64,000 nt of DNA from Gracilibacillus massiliensis (GTDB taxonomy: Bacteria; Bacillota; Bacilli; Bacillales; Amphibacillaceae): contig NZ_CZRP01000012.1 of the NCBI RefSeq assembly GCF_001458115.1, positions 248,001 through 312,000 on the forward strand, read 5' to 3'. Below are positions 30,973-41,718 of this stretch, one piece after another (the first letter of the stretch is position 1; each line of letters begins with the position of its first letter). Below the pieces are notes generated by a model. That model was given only the letters and a program-made list of their open reading frames with translations. It ran no database searches and was not told the origin of the DNA. Made by a program: the position numbers and the translations under genes.

Positions 30973-31683
30973 TTATTTAGCAACTTGCTCTAAATTCCCG
31001 TTTTTGTCCATTCGGAATTTTGGAATTGTACGAGGTTCTTCTTCATCGAAAACGACCATTTTTCTAGCACGTTCTACTATTTGCATAAAAGCTTGGTAGT
31101 CTTCTTTCATTGTTTTAAGTTCATTTTCCAATTGTTTTGCTCTTTTTTGCTCAGTTTCTAGTTGTTGTTGTAACATTTCGTTTTCTTGTACTAGTTTCTG
31201 ATGGTTCACTTGAGAAGATTGTGCTAGCTTTTGTTCCTTTTTCAGATATTGAAGATATCGAATAACTTGTTCGAGGTTAAGACTGTATTCTTCTTGTTTT
31301 GGTTCTTCTTTTTGTTTAACCTGTTTGTGATTGGAACTCCAATTCAATAACGAATATACTTCGTCTTCAATTGATCTAGTTTTCTCCGTATCTTGTTGTT
31401 CGGGCTCTCTGACAACAGGTGGTGTATAAACATTCGATTGTTTAGCAATTGCTCGTTTTCTATCTTTTCGTTGTTTCTTCGCAATTTGCACCGCTTGTTC
31501 ATAGTTTTGACGCACTTCTGCATTCCAACGGAAACCACATGCAGCAGAAGTTCGGTTTAATTTATCCCCGACTTCATCAAAAGCTGTTAGTTGTGTGCTC
31601 CCTTCTCGGATGTGTCGTAAAACAGTTTCTGCTAATAACAGGTCATCTTCATGTGACCAGGCATCTTGACGTACTTTCGCCAT
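30973..31683 (-). CDS. RsfA family prespore-specific transcriptional regulator
   Basis: A 236-residue protein with an N-terminal Myb/SANT-like domain (RQDAWSHEDDLLLAETVLRHIREGST then GFRWNAEVRQNYEQAVQIAKKQRK), typical of RsfA. In B. subtilis RsfA modulates sigma-F genes in the forespore. A glutamine/lysine-rich linker and a coiled coil (about residues 150-215) follow. Several RsfA-like paralogues exist in Bacillaceae, so I give the family only. In B. subtilis this position holds tcdA instead. Confidence 0.85.
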   Translation of the reverse strand: MAKVRQDAWSHEDDLLLAETVLRHIREGSTQLTAFDEVGDKLNRTSAACGFRWNAEVRQNYEQAVQIAKKQRKDRKRAIAKQSNVYTPPVVREPEQQDTEKTRSIEDEVYSLLNWSSNHKQVKQKEEPKQEEYSLNLEQVIRYLQYLKKEQKLAQSSQVNHQKLVQENEMLQQQLETEQKRAKQLENELKTMKEDYQAFMQIVERARKMVVFDEEEPRTIPKFRMDKNGNLEQVAK

Positions 31684-31793
31684 GTATGTTCACTCCTTGC
31701 TTAATTCTGGTATATTTTTTATTTAATAGATTTATATCGTACAAATCAATAAGCTTATTTGCTATTTTGACCAGAAAAGGAGTGAATTAAACA

Positions 31794-33056
31794 CTATTTA
31801 TTTAATTTTTGATATATTTGTTGTAAATTTTTCTCAAACTTGCCGGTATCCTTAGGATGATAATATTGTTTATTTTTAATTTTATCGGGTAAATATTGCT
31901 GTTTGACCCAGCCACTATCGTATGCGTGAGGGTATTTATAATCTACCCCACGACCGAGTGCTTCGGCTCCTTTATAATGTGCGTCTTTCAAATGTGCAGG
32001 AATTTCTCCAGTGTCACCATTTCGAATATCAGAAAGTGCCGCATCTAATGCAGAATAAGCAGTATTGGATTTTGGTGATAAACACAATTCGACTATGGCG
32101 ACAGATAATGGAATTCGAGCTTCTGGAAAGCCTATTCGTTCTGCTGTTTCTACGGCAGCAAGTGCTCTTGGTCCTGCATGTGGATTGGCAAGGCCAATGT
32201 CCTCATAAGCACAAACGAGCATACGACGAGCTATGCTTTCTAAATCACCTGCTTCAATCAGCCTAGCTAAATAGTGAAGTGCTGCGTCGACATCACTGCC
32301 GCGTATTGATTTTTGAAAAGCAGATAGAACATCATAGTGGGCATCGCCACCTTTATCATGTGAAAAGCTTTTCTTTTGCATACAAGCTTCAGCATTCGCC
32401 AAATCAATCACAATTTCACCATCTTCACTCGGTGTAGAGTACGCAGCTAATTCTAAACCATTTAAAGCTGCGCGCAAATCACCGTTACAAGCATTGGCAA
32501 AATGTTCTTTGGCTTCTTTTTCAACAACAAGCGAAAGATCCCCAAGACCATTTTCATTATCTGAGATTGCTCGTTCGATCGCTTCGATAATATCAGATGG
32601 TTCTAAGCGATATAATTCAAAAATGTGGGACCTGCTTCGAATCGCAGGATTGATCGAATGATAAGGGTTGGCTGTTGTACAACCGATTAACGTAATTAAA
32701 TTTGATTCCACATGTGGCAGGAGAAAATCCTGTTTTGCCTTGTCTAGACGGTGAACCTCATCCAATATGACAACTAATTGACCAGACATTTTCGCTTCTT
32801 CGACAGCAATTTGCATGTCTTTCTTCTTATCAATTGCTGCATTCAATAATTTAAAGCGAAGCCCTAAACTGTTGGCTATTCCAATTGCCATCGATGTTTT
32901 GCCTGTTCCAGGTGGTCCATATAATATCATGGAATGAAGACGGTTTGCTTCAACCATTCTGCGGATTGTATGTCCTTTACTGACTAAATGTTGTTGTCCA
33001 ATCACTTCATCAATATTTTTTGGTCTCATTCTGAATGCAAGTGGTTGCTTCACCAT
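31794..33056 (-). CDS. rarA: Replication-associated recombination protein RarA/MgsA
   Basis: AAA+ ATPase of the clamp-loader family that acts at stalled forks. Motifs: Walker A GPPGTGKTSMAIG, Walker B VILDEVHRLDK, sensor 1 GCTTANPYHSINPAIRSR, and a C-terminal MgsA tetramerisation domain with AYEDIGLANPHA. I start at the ATG at 33056 (MVKQPLAFRMRP) because the ATG nine bases upstream directly abuts the AAAGG site. It is divergent from cymR, as in B. subtilis. Confidence 0.94.
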   Translation of the reverse strand: MVKQPLAFRMRPKNIDEVIGQQHLVSKGHTIRRMVEANRLHSMILYGPPGTGKTSMAIGIANSLGLRFKLLNAAIDKKKDMQIAVEEAKMSGQLVVILDEVHRLDKAKQDFLLPHVESNLITLIGCTTANPYHSINPAIRSRSHIFELYRLEPSDIIEAIERAISDNENGLGDLSLVVEKEAKEHFANACNGDLRAALNGLELAAYSTPSEDGEIVIDLANAEACMQKKSFSHDKGGDAHYDVLSAFQKSIRGSDVDAALHYLARLIEAGDLESIARRMLVCAYEDIGLANPHAGPRALAAVETAERIGFPEARIPLSVAIVELCLSPKSNTAYSALDAALSDIRNGDTGEIPAHLKDAHYKGAEALGRGVDYKYPHAYDSGWVKQQYLPDKIKNKQYYHPKDTGKFEKNLQQIYQKLNK

Positions 33057-33254
33057 GTATGACATCCTTTCTTATTTAACCATCAAAGCAAGCAGCTTGA
33101 CTTTTTTTAGCTGCTTTTTTAATATAGGCAAGTATGTAATGACAACTAACTTACTAAGAATTATTCTGCAAATAGTATACCATTCATGCTATAATAACAA
33201 CTAATGACAAACATTGTATATAGATATTTTGAAGGGGAAAAATGAGGTGTAACC

Positions 33255-33674
33255 ATGAAAATTTCGACAAAAGGAAGATATGGTCTTACCATTATGATCG
33301 AGTTGGCGAAGAATAATGGAAATGGTCCGATGTCGTTAAAAAGTATCGCAAAAGAGAATAATTTATCAGAACATTATTTAGAGCAATTAGTTGCACCATT
33401 ACGAAATGCAAGTCTAGTAAAAAGTATTCGGGGCGCATATGGAGGCTATGTACTTGCAAAAGAACCAACTGATATTACAGCTGGTGACATTATCCGTATT
33501 TTAGAAGGGCCAATAACTCCTGTTGAAGGTATTGAAGAAGAAGAACCAGCGAAACAAGAGCTCTGGATACGTATTCGCGATGCCGTCAAGGACGTATTAG
33601 ATACAACAACATTAGAGGATCTATCCACATACGGGGAAAAAGGTACCCAGGATCCTTATATGTTCTATATTTAA
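33255..33674 (+). CDS. cymR: Rrf2 family cysteine metabolism repressor CymR
   Basis: A 139-residue Rrf2 regulator with an N-terminal winged helix: MKISTKGRYGLTIMIELAKN and the recognition region LSEHYLEQLVAPLRNASLVKS. In B. subtilis CymR with CysK represses sulfur-uptake genes. It lacks the three-cysteine cluster of IscR. It lies 18 bases before the cysteine desulfurase gene, so the operon links cysteine sensing to sulfur use. GAGGTGTAACC precedes the ATG. Confidence 0.92.
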   Translation: MKISTKGRYGLTIMIELAKNNGNGPMSLKSIAKENNLSEHYLEQLVAPLRNASLVKSIRGAYGGYVLAKEPTDITAGDIIRILEGPITPVEGIEEEEPAKQELWIRIRDAVKDVLDTTTLEDLSTYGEKGTQDPYMFYI

Positions 33675-33692
33675 AGAAAAGGGTGGAACCAT

Positions 33693-34835
33693 ATGAACGC
33701 GATCTACCTAGATCACGCTGCAACCACGCCGGTCCATCCGGAGGTTGTCAACGTCATGACAGAAAGCTTAAAAGAGAATTTTGGAAATCCTTCTAGTATT
33801 CATTCATTTGGGAGAAAAGCTAGACAGGTTTTAGATAAAGCAAGAACGATTGCAGCACAGTCCATTCAAGTATCTGAAAAAGAGATTGTATTTACGAGTG
33901 GCGGTACGGAAGCAGATAATTTAGCAATTACCGGTGTAGCACATGCAAATAGCGATAAAGGTAAACACATTATCACGACCAAAATTGAGCATCATGCTAC
34001 ATTACATGCTGTTGAGAATTTAGAAAAAAACGGCTATGAAGCTACCTATTTAGATGTCAATCAGCAAGGCTATGTCGATATAAATCAGTTAAAATCAGCC
34101 TTACGCGAAGATACGATTTTAGTAACTGTAATGATGGTTAATAATGAAACAGGTGTCATTCAACCAATAAAAGAAATTGGCGAACTTTTAAAAGATCATC
34201 AAGCCTATTTTCATACCGATGCAGTCCAGGCTTACGGGATGCTACCGATTGATGTAAAGGAATTACAAGTTGATTTATTAACGGTGTCCTCCCATAAGAT
34301 TAACGGTCCTAAAGGCTTAGGGTTTCTGTACATTGCACCTGATGTAGCAGTTCATGCTCTTCAGCACGGTGGTGAGCAGGAACGGAAGCGACGTCCGGGT
34401 ACAGAGAATATGTCGGCAATTATTGGTTTTGCAGAAGCAATTAAACTAGCCCAAAACGAAAGGGAAACTCGTTATCAGACGTATCAAGCGTATCGAGATC
34501 AATTTTTGCAAATTCTAAGTGAGCAAGAAGTTACTTTTTCGATAAATGGTGAAAACAGTGAACGTGTACCATCTATTATTAACCTTAGTTTCCCTGGAGC
34601 AAATGTCGAAGCACTTTTAACTAATTTTGATTTGAGTGGTGTTGCAGCATCAAGCGGAAGTGCTTGTACCGCGGGATCTGTAGAACCGTCACATGTGTTA
34701 AGTGCGATGTTCAGTGAAGAGAGTGCTTGTACAACGAATTCGATCCGGTTTAGTTTTGGACTGGCTAATGATCAAAAAAATGTGCAAGAGGCTGCAAAGA
34801 GAGTTGCTAAAATAGTTAAAAGACTAACAAAATAA
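33693..34835 (+). CDS. Cysteine desulfurase (YrvO/IscS-like)
   Basis: PLP enzyme of 380 residues, class V aminotransferase fold. The PLP lysine is in SSHKINGPKGLGFLYI and the sulfur-carrying cysteine is in the loop SSGSACTAGSVEPSHVL. It sits directly before mnmA. In B. subtilis the neighbouring YrvO supplies sulfur to MnmA for tRNA 2-thiouridine, so the same job is inferred. Confidence 0.94.
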   Translation: MNAIYLDHAATTPVHPEVVNVMTESLKENFGNPSSIHSFGRKARQVLDKARTIAAQSIQVSEKEIVFTSGGTEADNLAITGVAHANSDKGKHIITTKIEHHATLHAVENLEKNGYEATYLDVNQQGYVDINQLKSALREDTILVTVMMVNNETGVIQPIKEIGELLKDHQAYFHTDAVQAYGMLPIDVKELQVDLLTVSSHKINGPKGLGFLYIAPDVAVHALQHGGEQERKRRPGTENMSAIIGFAEAIKLAQNERETRYQTYQAYRDQFLQILSEQEVTFSINGENSERVPSIINLSFPGANVEALLTNFDLSGVAASSGSACTAGSVEPSHVLSAMFSEESACTTNSIRFSFGLANDQKNVQEAAKRVAKIVKRLTK

Positions 34836-35957
<1,122 letters not shown>

Positions 35958-35962
35958 ATATT

Positions 35963-35998
35963 AGAGGGACAGCATGCATGTCGTGCTGTCCTATTTGT
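35963..35998 (+). terminator. Terminator after mnmA
   Basis: GGGACAGCA pairs with TGCTGTCC around a loop of about eight bases, followed by a T-rich stretch. Confidence 0.85.
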
Positions 35999-36057
35999 TT
36001 GTAACCCAATCACAAACAGTGGATCTCATATAACAAGCTACATTTTTTCAGAAATAA

Positions 36058-36205
36058 ATCTTACGGACGAAATTTATGCAAAAGTGAAGAAAGTGTCCAT
36101 AAGATTGAGTCTAACGGACAAAAGTCGTGCAGAAGCGAAGAAAGTGTCCGTAAGAATGAATCTAACGGACAAAATTAGTACAAAAACGAAAAAAGTGTCC
36201 ATAAG
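36058..36205. repeat. Tandem array of 51-bp hairpin repeats
   Basis: ACGGAC recurs at 36063, 36114 and 36165, each 51 bases apart. Each unit has arms TTACGGACA and TGTCCGTAA (or close variants) around a loop containing GCAAAAGTGAAGAAAG-like sequence. It lies in the 350-base gap between mnmA and the TPR gene; the rest of that gap shows only a likely promoter region. Confidence 0.88.
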
Positions 36206-36307
36206 AAAAATAATACGAATCGAATCATTTGAATCACACTGTTCTCACTAGACACTAGTTGCACGTCTGTTCACTATTAAGCTAAAATAATAGCAGGAGG
36301 TTTTACT

Positions 36308-36973
36308 ATGACAGAAATCGATCAAGGGATTCAATATATGAAAGAAGGAAAATTAGAAGAAGCAGCACAGTATTTCACGGAGACAATCGAAAAAAATCCA
36401 GATGATCCCGTTCACTATATTAATTTCGGTAATCTACTTTTACATATGAAAGATTATGATCGAGCATCAGGATTTTACAAAAAAGCAATTGAGCTCGATG
36501 ACCAAGCTGCAACTGCTTATTACGGCTTAGGTAATGTTTACTTTGAACAAGATGACTATGATCCAGCAAAAGAAAATTTTCAAAAGGCGATCAAGCTAGG
36601 TTTAGAAGAAGCAGATGTCTACTTCATGTTAGGAATGACGTTTTTATATGACGAGCAATTTAAATTATCATTGCCGTATTTACAACGAGCAGGTGAACTA
36701 AACCCAGATGATGTCGATGTTCGGTTCCAATATGGGCTTGCCCTAGCTCAAACACAGCAACTTGATCAAGCTAAACAAACCTTCAATAAGGTACTTCAAT
36801 TAGAAGAGGAACACAGTGATGCACATTATAACTTAGGGGTAATTGCTTTATTCGATGAAGATGTCGATAAAGCATTAGAGCATTTTGATAAAGCAATAGA
36901 AATTCAACCTGACCACCTTTTAGCTGGAAATGGGAAAAAGCAAATTGAAATAATGTTAGAAGAAAACGAATAA
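36308..36973 (+). CDS. TPR-repeat protein, YrrB-like
   Basis: A 221-residue protein made almost wholly of about six tetratricopeptide repeats, for example GNLLLHMKDYDRASGFYKKAIELDD and LGNVYFEQDDYDPAKENFQKAIKLG. It has no signal peptide and is cytoplasmic. The position between mnmA and recD2 is that of yrrB in B. subtilis. A protein-interaction scaffold is likely; the partner is unknown. GCAGGAGG precedes the ATG. Confidence 0.9.
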   Translation: MTEIDQGIQYMKEGKLEEAAQYFTETIEKNPDDPVHYINFGNLLLHMKDYDRASGFYKKAIELDDQAATAYYGLGNVYFEQDDYDPAKENFQKAIKLGLEEADVYFMLGMTFLYDEQFKLSLPYLQRAGELNPDDVDVRFQYGLALAQTQQLDQAKQTFNKVLQLEEEHSDAHYNLGVIALFDEDVDKALEHFDKAIEIQPDHLLAGNGKKQIEIMLEENE

Positions 36974-36991
36974 TGAGAGGAGGACTTTGCA

Positions 36992-39364
36992 ATGGAAACT
37001 GGACAAATCGTTGAACAAAAAAACTTTATTAAAGGGGAAATGATCCATACGATTTTTGAAAACAAACAGGAGCATTTTTCCATTGCAAAGATTAAAATCC
37101 TTGAAACGAATCAAAAATTTGATGAGGATGAAGTGGTTGTAAAAGGTTATTTTCGTAGATTAGATCCAGGTGAGACCTATGAATTTTATGGTAGGGTAGT
37201 CGATCATAAACGTTTTGGTCGCCAATTTCAAGTCGATAGCTACCAACGATTTTTACCTGAGTCAAAAGAAGGGGTAATCGCCTATTTATCTAGCGAACTC
37301 TTTCCAGGCGTAGGCAAAAAAACAGCCGAACGAATCGTTGAGACATTAGGTGATTCTGCTCTTTCGCAAATTTTGAATGACCAGTCCGTGTTAGAAAAAG
37401 TAAAAGGGTTACCAAAAGAAAAACAAGAAAAAATTTATCGGATATTACAGGAAAACCAAGGATTTGAGCATATTGTCGTTCAATTATCAAAATATGGTTT
37501 TGGATTAAAGATGGCGCAAAAAATGTATGCAGCTTTTAAAGAAGATACATTAGACACATTGCAAACGAACCCATATGCATTTGTTTTTGAAGTAGAGGGC
37601 TTTGGTTTCCTGCGTGCCGATCAAATGGCTCGAGAACACAATATTTCTCATGACCACTCAACTCGATTGCAAGCAGCGTGTTTCTACCTTTTACAAAATA
37701 GTATTCAAGATGGACATGTTTATCTACCTCTCGATCAATTAGTATACGAGATGGATCAATTATTAGATGGTGAAGCAAACAACATTGCGGTTGATAAGAT
37801 GACAAGTGAGATTGTCGAACTAAATAAAGATAAGCAGATTATCGTATTAGAAAAGAAAGTGTATTTACCTTCTTTATATTATTCAGAAACCGGCTTCTGT
37901 TCACAAATAAAACGAATCGCTGAGAAAAAAATAGAACGTTCTTTCACGGATGCTGAATTATTAAAAATTGTTGGTGCGATTGAAGAAGAAGAAGCACTTA
38001 GCTACGGAAAAGAGCAATACCAAGCAATGGAAACAGCTTTATCAGAGAAAATGTTTATCTTAACCGGTGGACCCGGTACAGGAAAAACAACTGTGATCAA
38101 AGGTATTATTAATGCGTATGCCGAAATTAACGGCCATTCATTAGACCCTGATGACTATAAAGAAGATGAAGAGTATCCATTTGTTCTAACAGCGCCTACT
38201 GGAAGAGCAGCAAAACGAATGAAAGAATCAACAGGAATTGAAAGTGTCACGATCCATCGATTATTAGGATGGGATGGTAACGAGACGTTTGATCGAGATG
38301 AAAATAATCCGTTAAAAGGGAAAATACTCGTGATTGATGAGTTTTCAATGGTGGATATTTGGCTTGCCTATCAGCTATTCCGAGCGATACCAGACGACAT
38401 GCAAGTATTAATCGTTGGTGATGAGGATCAGTTACCATCAGTTGGACCAGGCCAAGTGCTTGCTGACTTATTAAATAGTGGTGTTGTAAAATCGGTATCT
38501 TTGAAAGAAGTGTATCGTCAAAAAGAAGGTTCTAAAATCATTCAGTTAGCACATGAAATTAAGAACAATCAAGTCAGTCCCGAAACATTGACGAAGGCGA
38601 ATGATTTTAACTTTTTCAGTTGTCCGGATTATCAAGTTGTTGATATTGTCAAACAAGTAGTGAAGAAAGCTTATGATAAAGGTGTCGATCAACGTCAGAT
38701 TCAAGTATTAGCTCCAATGTATCGATCGAAAGCGGGTATTCATCGTCTAAATGAAGAATTACAAGCAATTGTAAATCCGCCACAACAGGGTAGGAGAGAA
38801 ATGAAATTCGGTGATACGGTTTTTCGAAAAGGCGACAAGGTCATTCAACTCGTGAACCAACCGGATGATGGCGTTTTTAACGGTGATATTGGTGAAGTTG
38901 TGGCAATTTTTGAAAAGGACGAAAATGTTGAACAAGAAGAACAAATTGTTGTCGAGTTTGACGAAAAAGAAGTCAACTATGCAAAAGCAGACCTAATGAA
39001 TCTTATGCATGCCTATTGCACTTCGATACATAAATCACAAGGTAGTGAGTTTTCAATCGTTATCGTACCAATCATTAGAGGGTATAATCGTATGCTTCGC
39101 AAAAATTTAATATACACTGCGATCACACGTGCCAAGCAGTCACTCGTGATGTGTGGTGACAAACAGGCATTTTTGCGTGGCGTAAGCACAGAAGATAGCA
39201 ATCAACGCTACACCTCACTGGTTCACTTTTTACATGAACTATTTGATATGAGTGAGACGAATGAGAAAAAAGTGGAAGATACACAAAAATTAACAGCTGA
39301 TGAGCGATTATTGGCAGTTGATATTGGCCAAGAAAACTTCTCCCCATATGATTTCATGGAATAA
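36992..39364 (+). CDS. recD2: SF1B ATP-dependent DNA helicase RecD2
   Basis: A 790-residue 5'-3' helicase of the RecD2/YrrC type. The N-terminal OB and helix-hairpin-helix region ([15 protein letters not shown]) distinguishes it from RecD of RecBCD. Helicase motifs follow: Walker A GGPGTGKTT, motif Ia TAPTGRAAKRM, motif II VIDEFSM, motif III VGDEDQLPSVGPG and motif V/VI HKSQGSEF plus YTAITRAK. GAGAGGAGGAC precedes the ATG. It acts in replication fork maintenance and repair. Confidence 0.95.
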   Translation: METGQIVEQKNFIKGEMIHTIFENKQEHFSIAKIKILETNQKFDEDEVVVKGYFRRLDPGETYEFYGRVVDHKRFGRQFQVDSYQRFLPESKEGVIAYLSSELFPGVGKKTAERIVETLGDSALSQILNDQSVLEKVKGLPKEKQEKIYRILQENQGFEHIVVQLSKYGFGLKMAQKMYAAFKEDTLDTLQTNPYAFVFEVEGFGFLRADQMAREHNISHDHSTRLQAACFYLLQNSIQDGHVYLPLDQLVYEMDQLLDGEANNIAVDKMTSEIVELNKDKQIIVLEKKVYLPSLYYSETGFCSQIKRIAEKKIERSFTDAELLKIVGAIEEEEALSYGKEQYQAMETALSEKMFILTGGPGTGKTTVIKGIINAYAEINGHSLDPDDYKEDEEYPFVLTAPTGRAAKRMKESTGIESVTIHRLLGWDGNETFDRDENNPLKGKILVIDEFSMVDIWLAYQLFRAIPDDMQVLIVGDEDQLPSVGPGQVLADLLNSGVVKSVSLKEVYRQKEGSKIIQLAHEIKNNQVSPETLTKANDFNFFSCPDYQVVDIVKQVVKKAYDKGVDQRQIQVLAPMYRSKAGIHRLNEELQAIVNPPQQGRREMKFGDTVFRKGDKVIQLVNQPDDGVFNGDIGEVVAIFEKDENVEQEEQIVVEFDEKEVNYAKADLMNLMHAYCTSIHKSQGSEFSIVIVPIIRGYNRMLRKNLIYTAITRAKQSLVMCGDKQAFLRGVSTEDSNQRYTSLVHFLHELFDMSETNEKKVEDTQKLTADERLLAVDIGQENFSPYDFME

Positions 39365-39400
39365 GACACATGTACGAATCCGTATATGTGTCTTATTTGT
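39363..39400 (+). terminator. Terminator after recD2
   Basis: AAGACACAT pairs with ATGTGTCTT around a loop of about 14 bases including short stems, followed by a T-rich stretch. Confidence 0.8.
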
Positions 39401-39469
39401 ATGTTTTTAGAACATTTATTATAAAAAATATTCCTAGCTACTAAAAACAAATACTCAGCTTAGTCATAA

Positions 39470-40012
39470 AAGAAAGATTATGCGACATAACTCTTGTGGT
39501 AATTATGAGATGATGGATGTGGGTAATATCCGCTTCGGCTTGCCCACTTCCCTTTCCATGGGGTTTACCCTTCAGCTAACTTTTCCAAGCAAAAACCGCA
39601 TGGAAAAGTGGATCTTCAGGGAAAACGATCCCACAGGAGTGGAAGTGGCCGCCTACGCTTAGTGGGACTCTACAACTATTGCAAATGCTAATATTTTGGA
39701 TTATTACAATTAGACAATAAGCCAGCTTATATTGATAACAATGATTAATCTAATGATAAATAAAGGAAATGATAATTACGCCAATATGATTATTCTTACT
39801 TGAGTTGAAGAGTATAAAAAAGCGCAGGCGTCGGCTTTCACTCCTGCGGGATGTTTTTATCCGAAGATCCACTTTTTAAGCGCCCTTTGCTTAAAAAGTT
39901 AGCTGAGGAGAAAAACCCGCGGAAAGGGAAGCCGACAAGCCGAAGCGGTTGTTACGCACTTCTCAAATCTCATAATTGCCACAAGAGTTATGTCGTATTG
40001 TCCTGCTTTTAT
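39470..40012. repeat. Composite palindromic repeat, type A, copy 6 (uninterrupted reference copy)
   Basis: This is the clearest whole example. Outer ends are inverted: GCGACATAACTCTTGTGGTAAT at 39482 and ATTGCCACAAGAGTTATGTC at 39975. The left unit spans 39528-39662, the right unit 39825-39955, facing each other, with about 160 bases of AT-rich spacer. Each unit has outer arms (CCACTTCC/GGAAGTGG) and an inner stem (CTTTTCCA.../...TGGAAAAG or CTTTTTAAGC/GCTTAAAAAG). It occupies the recD2-yrzR gap and explains the empty sites of the interrupted copies. Confidence 0.88.
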
Positions 40013-40103
40013 TCACTAACGCTATTTTAAAATAAAAATTATGTATAAATACGATCAAATTGGAAAGGATGATAAGTAAAATGGAAAAGTGAGGGAATGT
40101 CTT

Positions 40104-40292
40104 GTGATCTGTCCGAATTGTCGCAGCAAGAATATCGGCATCATAGGTTCTCAGCAATACTATTGTTGGGATTGTTTTATTGAATTATCCGTACAGAACG
40201 ATATCGTACATCTTCATGAAGTAGAAGTAGATGGTTCATTAAGTTCATTAGACGACTTATTCTCAGATGAGGAAAGACGTGTGGAAAGATGA
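40104..40292 (+). CDS. Small zinc-ribbon-like protein, YrzR position
   Basis: A 62-residue protein with two cysteine pairs, CPNC near the N-terminus and CWDC about 20 residues later, which would bind one zinc. An acidic tail with SLSSLDDLFSDEER follows. The start is GTG at 40104, eight bases from GAGGG; a GTG at 40089 is in frame but lacks a site. A four-codon ATG...TGA frame just upstream overlaps the binding site. It lies three bases before the permease gene. The function is unknown. Confidence 0.75.
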   Translation: MICPNCRSKNIGIIGSQQYYCWDCFIELSVQNDIVHLHEVEVDGSLSSLDDLFSDEERRVER

Positions 40293-40295
40293 TAT

Positions 40296-41360
40296 ATGTT
40301 TAATCACTCAAAAATTCAAATAGCTCTTGGGCTAGTTATTCTTTGCCTTGCTGTCTTGTTTTTATATCTTATGTACATTCTTTTTCCCTTTTATAAGCAT
40401 GTGCTAATTGTGATACTGCAAATTTTAGCACCCTTCTTAATTGCTGGATTAATCGCTTATATATTACATCCTATCGTTGAAAAGATACATGATTACCGTA
40501 TACCAAGACCGCTCGCAATTATTTGTATCTATCTGCTTTTTTTTGCGCTCATCGGATATGGCATCTATGTATCTTTCCCCATTTGGATTAAACAAGTTCA
40601 AGAACTGAGAGAAAATATTCCTCAATTCTTCGATTCTTATCGTGATTTTATTTATGATCTCTATAGGCAAACCTCTTTTTTACCAGAAGAATTTCATAAT
40701 AAATTAGATCAATTTTTCTCGGATATGGAAGAGACTCTGGGTGAACGACTCAGTTCAATGATTAAGAATATACCGATGTTGTTTGATATTTTTATTGTGC
40801 TAGCAGTAGTTCCGATATTAGCATTTTATTTTCTGAAAGATTATAAGCAATTACAAAAAGGATTTTTGAAACTCGTTCCAATAAAATATCAAGAATTCAC
40901 CAAAAAGCTAGCACATGACATGGAAAATAGCTTAGGACAATACATAAGAGGTCAAATACTTGTTTGTTTTATAGTAGGATTGGTCAGTTATTTCTTATTA
41001 AAATGGATCGATATGAGATATGCGATAGTGTTAGCGACCATTATAGGATTCACTAATTTTATTCCGTATTTTGGCCCTATTATTGGAGCAATCCCAGCAC
41101 TATTAATTGCCTTCACGATTTCAATCGATATGGTAGTCTATGTATTTTTCGTTGTATTAGCCGTCCAACTCTTGGAAGGAAATTTACTATCTCCCTTTAT
41201 CGTAGGAAAAAGCATACATATCCATCCGGTCTATTTGATACTTACGCTATTTATTGCGGCGAAACTTGCAGGGGTGTTCGGAATGATATTTGCAATTCCG
41301 TTGTTGGCAGTGGGAAGAGTAGCAATTCCTTTAATTTATCAGAGTGCTAAACGTTCGTAA
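40296..41360 (+). CDS. AI-2E family transporter (YrrI-like)
   Basis: A 354-residue membrane protein with about eight helices. The family signature VPILAFYFLKDYKQLQKGFLKLVP lies before a conserved half with GFTNFIPYFGPIIGAIPALLIA and LEGNLLSPFIVGKSIHIHP. The family includes TqsA and Na+/H+ exchangers, so autoinducer-2 export is not implied. It is probably co-transcribed with the zinc-ribbon gene and lies upstream of alaS, as yrrI does in B. subtilis. Confidence 0.9.
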   Translation: MFNHSKIQIALGLVILCLAVLFLYLMYILFPFYKHVLIVILQILAPFLIAGLIAYILHPIVEKIHDYRIPRPLAIICIYLLFFALIGYGIYVSFPIWIKQVQELRENIPQFFDSYRDFIYDLYRQTSFLPEEFHNKLDQFFSDMEETLGERLSSMIKNIPMLFDIFIVLAVVPILAFYFLKDYKQLQKGFLKLVPIKYQEFTKKLAHDMENSLGQYIRGQILVCFIVGLVSYFLLKWIDMRYAIVLATIIGFTNFIPYFGPIIGAIPALLIAFTISIDMVVYVFFVVLAVQLLEGNLLSPFIVGKSIHIHPVYLILTLFIAAKLAGVFGMIFAIPLLAVGRVAIPLIYQSAKRS

Positions 41361-41469
41361 TATTGTATCAAGTATCTTGGACTACCAAGCGAAAGCAATT
41401 GACAGATAGTCAAAACTTTTTTATAATATGCTAGCGAAGTCAATAAATAAAAACGTTGAAAAACTCTAG

Positions 41470-41683
41470 TACTGGACCATCATTTACAAGAGAGGAAGTT
41501 CCCTTAGGCTGAAAGGATTCCAGATGCTCTGATCTAGGAAGCTAGTTTGAAGTGCAGCTAATCCCTGCCGTAGACCTACGTTACAGGTGTTAAAGTGACA
41601 GTCTATGATGACTGTAAATAGGGTGGTACCGCGGAGATAACTCTCGTCCCTGCTAGAGAATAGCAGGGATGGGAGTTTTTTGC
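41470..41683 (+). promoter_or_regulatory. T-box riboswitch leader of alaS
   Basis: The T-box core AGGGTGGTACCGCGG is at 41620-41634. The terminator pairs CTCTCGTCCCTGCTA with TAGCAGGGATGGGAG and ends in T6 (41641-41682). Stem I spans about 41490-41565; the triplet GCT at 41557-41559, followed by A, is the likely alanine specifier. Uncharged tRNA-Ala would promote readthrough into alaS. Confidence 0.92.
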
Positions 41684-41718
41684 TATTAGGATTAAAATAA
41701 AAATGGAGGCGATAGATA

